From positions 803,887-867,886 of the forward strand of contig RHPI01002533.1 of assembly GCA_009103225.1 (NCBI GenBank): DNA of 64,000 nucleotides, read 5' to 3'. The notes below the pieces were generated by a model. The model made no database searches, was not told the DNA's origin, and was given only the letters and a program-made list of their open reading frames with translations. Source of the stretch: Chlorokybus atmophyticus (lineage: Eukaryota > Streptophyta > Chlorokybophyceae > Chlorokybales > Chlorokybaceae). Shown here in pieces: positions 56,124 through 64,000 of the stretch. The first letter of the stretch is position 1; each line of letters starts with the position of its first letter. A program made the translations under genes and the position numbers.

Positions 56124-58200
56124 AGAGTTATCAAGCACCACCGTTGGCCAAGTACGACTCTATCCTTGAGGGTTCAAAGTCAAGTAAACCATGTTTCAAC
56201 ACTTAAAATTGAATACTTGACCGAGTGCCTTCGCGCCATTACTCAACCAATGATGGAACTTAGTGAAGGCATTGCGTTGGCTCACAGCTACACGCAACAA
56301 CAACTACCTCATTTGGCCGCCAAATGCTGCACCTACAGCGTGGCAAATAGCCTTTAGCACGCCCTGTCCGAAATTATGACACTGTCCGAACTAAGTCGGT
56401 CTTACCCTAGCTTGCAATGTGAAAGCTTGAGGCCTTTGCAAAGCAAGCTTATATAGGATTTATTGTTGTTCTTCTTTTTTTGGGGGGGGGAGGGATCAAA
56501 GTCTTGCACTTAAAGACCAGCATGGAAAGTGTACGAAATGACGGCATGCGTAGTGTTGATGGTTGCATTGACATGTAGCGGGGGCAGCACATGCCACATA
56601 TGGATATGTTGATGCTGAATGTCAACATGGCTCAAGCTTACCTTGTAACAATGCATACACATGTTTAAACAATATGTGCAAAAAATATGCGCCATGTCTC
56701 AGAGCATTGTTGTGTAATTATCATTGACTACCGATCAATTGTTTTCACGTAATATTAATGTAATAATAAATAAACCATGCTGTTTATGAACAGACATGAT
56801 TTGTGCATGCTGAGGATTTCCAAACACATCAGAACTATTTGTTGACGATGAAATTCATAATCGACATACGACGCAAATCATGAAGTTGTTAATATGAGGC
56901 TTGCATTGACATTTCTTGGAAAATGTTGTATAGCATAGTGAGTGCCATCATACACCAAAGTACGCATGTGATTAAATAAAGGAAACCGAATTAGAAGTAG
57001 TTACAAGTCATATAAACCCAACTTTTTGCGTAAAAATTACGCAGGTTCAAAAGTGTTGCTTAATGAACTCCGTTCGTGTTGTAGGCCAGCCATGAGTTAT
57101 GTTTTATTTATGACATGAATCATTGCATTTACTGATGAGAGGCTTGAGGCTATTTCATGAGCGCAATTTGAGATCAAACAAGGGCGATCAAATTCTTTTA
57201 CACCATAAGCAACAAGTAACACATCATTGAGTTCTGTACACTTCAACATGTGGATGCCTTTCATGTCAAAAGTTTTTGCCGAAACGGCTTCCATTCATTT
57301 GCACTGACAACACCTCCAACCATGCATTGTATGAGTGTGCTGAAGAGCTCTTACGGTTTCAGCAAGCAGTGCGACTTGCTAAGGTAACAATGATAGTTTG
57401 CCAGGTATGCTTGAAGTGTATGTGCTGGTCGCGGTGTGTATATAAAGGGTATGGTACCATGGCAACATGCATGGTGTGCGGGCAATGTGAGTGACATGCA
57501 TGAAAACTAACCTTCACCACTCACATAACAGTCACCACCGGGCTGGTGCTACCTACGCTATGCTATGCTAGTACTAGCCCGCCCCGTTAGACATACAACA
57601 AGCATGCAGAGAACAGTACCTGCCCACAAGGGCTGCGGTTAGCAGCTGCTGGCTAGGACGGCAACGGCAGCAACAACAGCGACGCGGACTCCCACGCCCT
57701 CCTCCCTTCCTCCTCCCGCCACCGCCACCTTCCCAACCCTTGCTCAGCAATGGCAGCCGCTGTCGCCACTGCCGCACCTCAGGGTTTCATCAGTTGCACG
57801 GTAGCACGATGCACAGTCACGCATGTCATGCATGTGCTGCAGCACTCCCTTGCTGCTGTCGCTGTGTGCTGGTCTGTGTACAAAGATGCAAGGCGCAACT
57901 CTATGTCTTGCATTGGCGTTACTGAATAGCCTATACGCTGTCTACAAGCTTCCTACCTTAATGTAGTAGACGGTGTGTATTGCACAGCAATTGCGTGGAA
58001 CTCGCATCTTCTTTACCTATAAATGCAGCTATCGCCATTGGTTGATACGACTAGTGTCGTCCATGAAGTTGCAAATGTGGATGGAGCACAAACAAGTACA
58101 GCCAGAGTAAGTCAGTTGTCATGTTAGCCAGCCTGCCAGGCAGCAGTGACAAGAAACTCACAGCCAGAAGTAATGCGTCGCTACACTGCACACATGCACT
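56124..58200. other. Long intergenic region without a convincing gene
   Basis: The sequence is A/T-rich to about 57500. A T-run joined to a G-run lies at about 56473-56490. A GC-rich island begins at about 57610. An ATG frame at 57750 (MAAAVATAAPQGF) of 58 codons follows it but has no domain. I see no other gene. Confidence 0.5.
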
Positions 58201-58270
58201 GTTCGAAAAGATCCAAGGCAAAGTTTCCTACGCATGTAATAAATATTGCTTGACAAGCTTGCTGACCAGC

Positions 58271-59955
58271 TCACTTGTCCATGCCAGTGCCTTCGCAAGC
58301 ATCGCATGTGGTGCTGCCAACGCCCGCGCAGTATGGGCAGTGCTGCTCGCCTTCCTCAACCCACTCCATGAACTGTTCCTCGACATTCATCTGGCCCGTG
58401 CCTTCGCACTCGCTGCACACCACAACACCAGGCCCCTGGCAAGTATGGCAAGCCTTTGACCTCGCAGGCCTCAACTCGCCTGTCGAGTTGAAGGCAATCA
58501 GCCTGTCAGGTTCTTCCCACCGGTTCTCCCCAAGCAGGTACACTCTGCGCTCTTGCAGGTTGCCTTGCGCCTTGGTGGTGGCATACCTATCTGACTCAGG
58601 CCGTGCAACTGTGGCCTTTGCTGATGGCTGATGCGTTTTTGCTGAAGCTGAAGTTGTCACGCCGTTGCTGCCGGAAAGCACAGATAGAGGGGCTGTTGGC
58701 TTGCCTGCCGCTTGCATGCCAGGTGCTGATGTGCGCTCTGCTGTGGGTGGCTTGGAGGACGCCGTCGACGTGATTGTGTCTGCCTTTGCGCTTTGAAGAG
58801 GAAACAGTCGGGACCATGTGCTCGGACCCACGATGCCATCCTCCTTCAGTTGCGCAGACGCCTGAACAACACAAGGCTTGTTGCAATCAATTGCAAGCGC
58901 AATTCATATGACGGCTTGGGTGCAAAGCCCTGTGAGGGAAATGCTGTTGATACAGGTTCCAATAGCAGACTTGCACCTGAAATGACATGACAGCGTCCTC
59001 TGTTTGAGTTGAGAACATGAAAAACTCCATCTCTTCTTCTCCAGAGTAGAAGCCAAGCTCCTCCAGGCGGATCTGCAGCATCAACAAGGCTCAACACAGC
59101 GATCGTACATGGTGAACCCATGCAATGAATCATAAATGGATGAGATGGCGCAGCGCAAACACTGCTTACTCTAGCAACTGATACACATACCTGCAGTTCT
59201 TGCACGAGATCACCGTCAGCACCCTTGCGCAATGTTGGTCTCTTCTGTCCTGCAGCATTTGTAGCGGCGGCACCTTTCTGCAAGGAACTGGCACTTGGCG
59301 CAGTTGGCTTCAGTGAGGCTGCACTTGGAGATACTGAGGCAGCCGCCTTTGTAGTTGAAGCTGTCGCGCCAGCAGCATTGCCAACAGCTGCTTTGGGACT
59401 CGCACTTTGTGTGGATTGTGTAGAGCTGGTCTTGGGTGAAGCAGACTGTGAAGCTGGAGAAGACTTTGGGGACGCATATGGGGAGTTGATGGACGTCGAA
59501 CCCACGACTGACCGTTGCGTCGATGAGGGCAAAGCAGGCGGTGCTGTGGTGGGTGTCGATGAAAGTGCAAGCTGAGCATTGGCTGCAGCAAGCTCAGCAC
59601 GCAGCTCGGCGACTTGAGCGAGCAACAACGCTTCGTTCTGCTGCCGCTGGGCTTCCTGAGCTTCCATTCTGCTGCGCTCACGCTCCCACCGCTGCTCCTC
59701 CCTCAACCAGCGCTGCTCTTCGCGCAGCCACCTCTCCTCTTCGCGTGCCCACAACTGCCGAGTGTGGTCCAGAGGATCGGAGGCCTGCGGCCCAAACTCT
59801 GCCCGCACAACAGCAAAATGCTCTGCAGCTGAGCCGTCTTGCATGTGCATTGCGGATGCACACAAGTGTCGCATCGACAGAGTCCCCAGCCATGCCTTCC
59901 GGAACAACTTGTCTGCTTCGCTTGGTCGTACTGCGCTTCTGGATGGACGGCGCAA
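58271..59955 (-). CDS. PTAC5: pTAC5-like plastid protein (peptidoglycan-binding-like and DnaJ-type zinc finger)
   Basis: Plant pTAC5 is part of the plastid transcriptionally active chromosome, and this gene has its domain order. Exons 59955-59191, 59072-58977 and 58861-58271 join in phase to about 483 residues. A Glu/Arg-rich coiled coil comes first, then a Ser/Pro/Ala-rich linker. The peptidoglycan-binding-like domain is split over three exons (LRKGADGDLVQELQ, IRLEELGFYSGEEEME, KEDGIVGPSTWSRLF). The segment VYLLGENRWEEPDR precedes four CxxCxGxG units: CHTCQGPG, CSECEGTG, CPYCAGVG and CDACEGTG. The start is uncertain because 59955 is not ATG and the frame is open further upstream. The plastid transit peptide is therefore not defined. 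Confidence 0.85.
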
Positions 59956-60493
59956 CAGGTGTAACTGCGGTGCGGCGCTGCCCGCCTGGATGTGCGCGAG
60001 GTGTAAGTCGTCATCATGATCATCGTCATCATCATTAACAACAACGAAAGCGACTCAGCAGCAGCAGAGGCAGCAACACCAACTGCCACAGCAACCATGC
60101 ATGTAGCACTGATGATAGCACGCCTACACACAACTAGGCGAACACTGGGCTGAAACATAGTGATGGGCTCCTAAACCAGCTGAGCGGTTGAGCTTGAGGC
60201 TTAACGTTGCATGCAATGATAGCTACGTGCGTTCAAAGACAAAACAGCCACAGTGGCAGGCGGCCAACTGCATGCAGAAGCCAAGCAACGGACTTTTGCT
60301 TCAACAGACTGCCATGCACAGCAAGTCTTACGGTTAAGACCAAACATACTCCACTTGTCACACCCAGCTGTGGTGACCAGACCGGGGAAGGACTGTGGCA
60401 ATGACCATGACTGCCACCAAGCATTGACTTCACGACAGCGTTATGGCTGCGGAGAGTTGACACTGGCTAGATGCAGCAGCGGCTTACCAGCGT

Positions 60494-60802
60494 GTGGGCG
60501 GCGGCGGGCAGCGCCGGTACGGTGGCGGGTCCGCAGGCTACCATCATCCTGCTTGCGTTGAGTTAGAGGGGTACACCCCGCCGACGCCAGCTGGCGCCAC
60601 CACAGCGGAGACGCTCGCAATCCCGCCGCCTTTCTCCCTTTCTCGCCGCTCGGACCAAGACAACAACACCAAGAAGTGCAGTGCGACCCTAAGCAATACC
60701 GCTGCTCGGAAATTCTGCTTATGTGGCGCGATAAGCCTGCTGGTTGTTGTCGCCGTCGGCATGGTCGTTGCCATGGTTGTTGTCGTCGTGGCGCGTTGCT
60801 GA
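60494..60802 (+). CDS. Small C-terminally anchored membrane protein, hypothetical
   Basis: About 100 codons are open to a TGA at 60800. The frame reads a Gly/Arg/Tyr-rich start, a Thr/Pro/Ala segment, then NNTKKCSATLSNTAARKFC and a C-terminal hydrophobic helix (ISLLVVVAVGMVVAMVVVVV). The start is not ATG, so an upstream exon or a start further left is likely. Layout is that of a tail-anchored protein. No family is recognised. Confidence 0.35.
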   Translation: MGGGGQRRYGGGSAGYHHPACVELEGYTPPTPAGATTAETLAIPPPFSLSRRSDQDNNTKKCSATLSNTAARKFCLCGAISLLVVVAVGMVVAMVVVVVARC

Positions 60803-61189
60803 CGGGGGTTCTTACAACTACCGGTTGTCAGTGGTGTTTGATATACAACAAACTTTACGCGGAGCTTAGACAGTGCTTGAGCTTGCATAGTCGCACTGTC
60901 TCTGGCAGTGCACTACCGTACATGCAACAACAGTGTGACAGCAGCATGGTGCACAGCTGAGCAGCAGGAGAGTGCACTTGCTGCTCCGTATTGCATTTGC
61001 AAGCAGCGGGTTGCTGCTTGCAACCGCATCCGACCAAGCTGAAGCAGATGGGTAGAACGTAGGCAGCACAGGAGGCTGTGCTGCGCGGGGGCAGCACAGC
61101 TGGCAAGGCGCTGATTGTGCAGGGCTGTGCTGCGTTTGGGAGCTGTTGGCCGGTGGCAGCAAGGCGAGGCGAGTTAGAAGCAGCGCACA
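60803..61189. other. Spacer upstream of MUS81
   Basis: No gene is seen. It should hold the MUS81 promoter; no TATA box is evident. Confidence 0.5.
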
Positions 61190-64000
61190 ATGTTTTACGG
61201 CAAGTGCAAATGCGAGGCCAACCAGCCGCTGCATGACTGGATTTTGGAGCAGAAGGAGCTCAAGGACCCTTCCAGCGGCATGGCCATTGCGTTTGGCAAG
61301 GCAGCAGGCACCATACGCCACTACACTCGCCAGATCACCTCCGCTGATGAAGCCAAAAGCCTCAAGTAGGTTTAACCATCAACCATGTGGCAAGCCTTCG
61401 TAGTAGTAGCAAGAACAAAAGCTTACCTAGTTAGAGCTTGTTACAGCTGTTGCGATGTGTCATTGGCAATACCTGTAACTGTAGCACATAGAGTGCCGTT
61501 GTGTGTGCAGAATGTGCGCACAACCTGTGCATGCTTGCTTACATCATGATTCGTGTATACCACATTGAGTGTTGGTCATTTGCAGCAAGTGGGGATGGTA
61601 ACAATGCAGCTTCGCCATTCCTGCAGGCACATTGGGGACGTCACCGCAAAGGTGATAGGGCAGTTTCTGAAGGCTGAAGCGAAGAAGGCAGCAGCTGCAG
61701 CGAGCGAAGGTGCAGAGCCAGAAGCAGGTTCGAGCCCAGCTGGTTCATCTCCGCCCGCTGCAGATACGCAACGGAAGCCTGCACAGCGCAAGAGCAGGTT
61801 TGAGCCTTTCATTGCTGGAGCGTCCGGCAGCCAACAGCAACAGTCGCAGAATGCACCATCGGCCTCTCAGCCAGCTGGTTCGTTTACTCACATTCCTCAT
61901 ATAGCAAAACGCACACTCTCCCTTGATTTGTGAGTGCATGCGCCTGCATGTGATCTTTTCTGCGGAGCAACACGTGTCCGCATTTCGCCAGCGAAGCGCA
62001 CCCCCAAACCACGGGAGTACGTACCGCAGCCAGGCACTTCAGCGCTTGCCCTCCTGATCACGCTATACGAGTGAGATCTCAAGTCTGTTGCAACAAGCAA
62101 TTTCACACAATGGCAAGCGTTCAACGGACACTGTTCATGCTTAGGGCCCACTGTCACGAGCGGCTGGAGTTCCTGCTGAAAGAGGATCTCATCAACCGGG
62201 CTGAGGCAAGCAAGATTGCTGACAAGCCTATCAGGTGTGCGGGCATTGTCGGTATGCATTGGATGCAGCCTTGGTTACATACCAAGCTTTACCGGTTGTG
62301 GAATGCTAGGAAAGAGGGCCCGGCCACTGGTGGCAGAGAAGACTGGTGGTCAGGTTGGAGCTGCATGAACAAGACGTTGATCAACAAAGGCCTTGTAGTG
62401 AAGACTAGCGTCCCTGCCAAGTAAGTGCACGCATGTCAATCAGCGTTGACAAGTGTCAACGGCAAACAGCTTTTCCGCGTGCTTTCTGTTATATCAGGTG
62501 CATGAGTGCATGCTGCTGACGAGGTCAAACCAACCAAACAGCTTGTTGTTGGATCATTGCCTTGGGTACATCTAATGCCTGTAACAGAGCAACAGTTGCT
62601 ACCCGCAGGTACCAATTGACTGAGGAGGGCCGACAGAAGACAAGCAAGTGGTATCAGGACTACCTGACACTCAACGGATCTGCGCGCACCGGTCCAGCTG
62701 CTGATGCTGCGCAGCCGGACTCCGGCCCACCCACGAGTGCACACGAAACACACTCAGCGCAACCCGCAAGTGCCCGGCAACAGCCTGCTGCTGCGCATGC
62801 CAGTCACAGCAATGTGGCCTCGCCACCGCCAGACCCGATGGACGCTGGTCAGTTCAGCTGCGTTTCTGTTTGTGGCGAGCATTGTGTTGGTCACCCCTAT
62901 GTGAGAGTTGCAAACATGTTGTGGTATGACAGACACGGACGTGGATGAAGACGCAATGGATGACATGCCTGAAGGCTTCTGCGTGGTTGACGAGTTGAAA
63001 GTCAAGACACTCGTCACCCTGGGGCATTCTCTGGTAAGGATGCCTGTGCACATGGGAGTCGGGCGCATCCTTGTTTACCTGCATGATGTTAAGATATGCT
63101 CCAAAGCTATGCTGCAAAGACTTTGGGTTGTTGATGGTGAAGATCCAATCTCGTTCACCTACTGGATGGCGTTGATGTGGTGTTCATTGCAGTCCCATGC
63201 ACGAGCCACTCTCGCTGCCGTTGACAATAACCTTCGAGATGCCATCCGACTGCTCAATCAGCAACAGGAACAAACAGTGAGTTCAAACCCAATCGGACTC
63301 TTCCTGTGGTGCCCACTTGTGTGCGGGTTGATAGTCCACGAGGTGTGTTGCAAAGTTTGCGGACCGGCTGTCACATTTTACGAAACAAGCATAATCAACC
63401 GACCTGTACATACAGTGCTCATAGATGTTGCGTGTGACATTCAAGCAACTACCACAAACCTTCTGCACAGCTAGCCACAAGGCTTCGTCTTGTTAGAATT
63501 CCAGGTGTGGGTTGGTGCTACCGTATCAAGCATTCAGTGAAGCACTGATAGTCGTGTTGGTTTTATTTGGTTCTATTCATTGTAGAAGTGATTCGCTTGT
63601 CTACCAAGACCATGCTTCTCTGACAGGCTAGGGCAACGCACAGGTCTCAGGCGGAAAAGAACACTTCACAACTTACCTTAGTCAACCCACCATCGACTGC
63701 ATCTCAACCAAACACGTTCAGGCAGCCCATGCACAAGTGGTCTGATGACTCAGCAGGTATTGGCATGATGAGAGGCTGCTAACCCTGTCATACAGCTCTA
63801 CAGCTGGCAATACATACGTAGCACTGCCAGCTGTAATGGCAATGGCAGTCCAAATATGGTCTGAAACTTACGCACCAACAGAGACTAACCGCAGATTCAT
63901 CAAAGTTTTAAGCATCATGTGTGCAGGATTGAGGCTGAGCAGCGTGTTAGGCGACTTGATGCAGTCCAGCGACCCGGCAGCATTCAACCCCCGTCTTCCA
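61190..64000 (+). CDS. MUS81: MUS81 structure-specific endonuclease, 5' part (runs off the window)
   Basis: MUS81 with its partner EME1 cuts branched DNA such as stalled forks and recombination intermediates. Exons I can place are 61190-61365, 61627 to about 61900, about 61990-62070, 62145-62420, 62609-62847, 62933-63033, 63193-63276, 63627-63756 and 63927 onward. The N-terminal helix-hairpin-helix region reads NQPLHDWILEQKEL to HIGDVTAKVIGQFL. The family hallmark PREYVPQPGTSALALLITLYE follows. The winged-helix part gives KLYRLWNARKEG, GWSCMNKTLINKGLVVKT and YQLTEEG. The ERCC4 nuclease domain with its ERKxxD motif must lie beyond position 64000. The exact end of exon 2 is unresolved because the obvious donor leaves the phase wrong. 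Confidence 0.88.

Noticed and set aside
57750-57926. A 58-codon ATG frame starting MAAAVATAAPQGF
   Set aside because: It has no domain and no clear splice or promoter context; it could be a first exon but nothing downstream joins to it.
59523-60038. A 171-codon plus-strand frame
   Set aside because: It is the shadow of the Ala/Glu/Arg-rich coiled-coil exon of the pTAC5-like gene on the other strand.
1-64000. CRISPR arrays, operons or bacterial contamination
   Set aside because: Spliced genes occur throughout, spacing is eukaryotic, and no regular repeat-spacer array is present.

Overview
The window is nuclear DNA from a eukaryote of the green lineage, most probably a green alga. Host genes are broken by many short GT-AG introns. 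One gene has the domain order of plastid protein pTAC5, and a plant-style TRAF-type zinc-finger gene, EAPP and MUS81 are also present. I saw no operons, rRNA genes, tRNA genes or CRISPR arrays. The species cannot be fixed from the sequence.

Layout. (1) 1-6.5 kb is a wrecked Ty3/gypsy retrotransposon. It carries a 1.9-kb, gap-free inverted duplication around a 1.45-kb centre. (2) 6.7-8.5 kb holds an unrecognised, decaying spliced gene on the minus strand. (3) About 8.6-24.4 kb is the most interesting block. Its plus strand carries decayed genes for an OTU-type cysteine protease, a RING-like protein, a cysteine-rich protein and a Tudor-like domain fused to a C5 cytosine DNA methyltransferase. 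Its minus strand carries the remains of a KDZ/Plavaka-type transposase converging on them. Palindromes of the form TCGTACCA...TGGTACGA lie near both ends. A 6.8-kb Ty3/gypsy chromovirus (13707-20515) with 522/523-bp LTRs and a cggtc target duplication is inserted into the methyltransferase reading frame. (4) 24.9-27.5 kb holds a 539-bp TRIM element with perfect boundaries, a small coiled-coil gene remnant, and a chromovirus 3' end with its LTR. (5) 27.7-31 kb is sparse, with a possible chromodomain gene, an N gap inside a C-tract and a cluster of G-box motifs. (6) 31.4-64 kb is mainly host genes: a coiled-coil protein of about 20 exons, a secreted Cu/Zn superoxide dismutase, a SAM-domain protein, EAPP, a TRAF-type zinc-finger protein, a LARGE-like glycosyltransferase, a pTAC5-like plastid protein and the 5' part of MUS81. 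A pogo-like transposon whose five exons join without a break (53051-55703) sits among them.

The host genes show no shared pathway; they are ordinary housekeeping neighbours, several in convergent pairs. The mobile half is a layered record. A DNA transposon or virus-derived block with its own DNA-methylation and ubiquitin-related genes was entered by a chromovirus. A TRIM with the same polypurine tract and LTR start as that chromovirus lies nearby. Most accessory reading frames carry single in-frame stops rather than scrambling, so the decay is partial and the original proteins can still be read.
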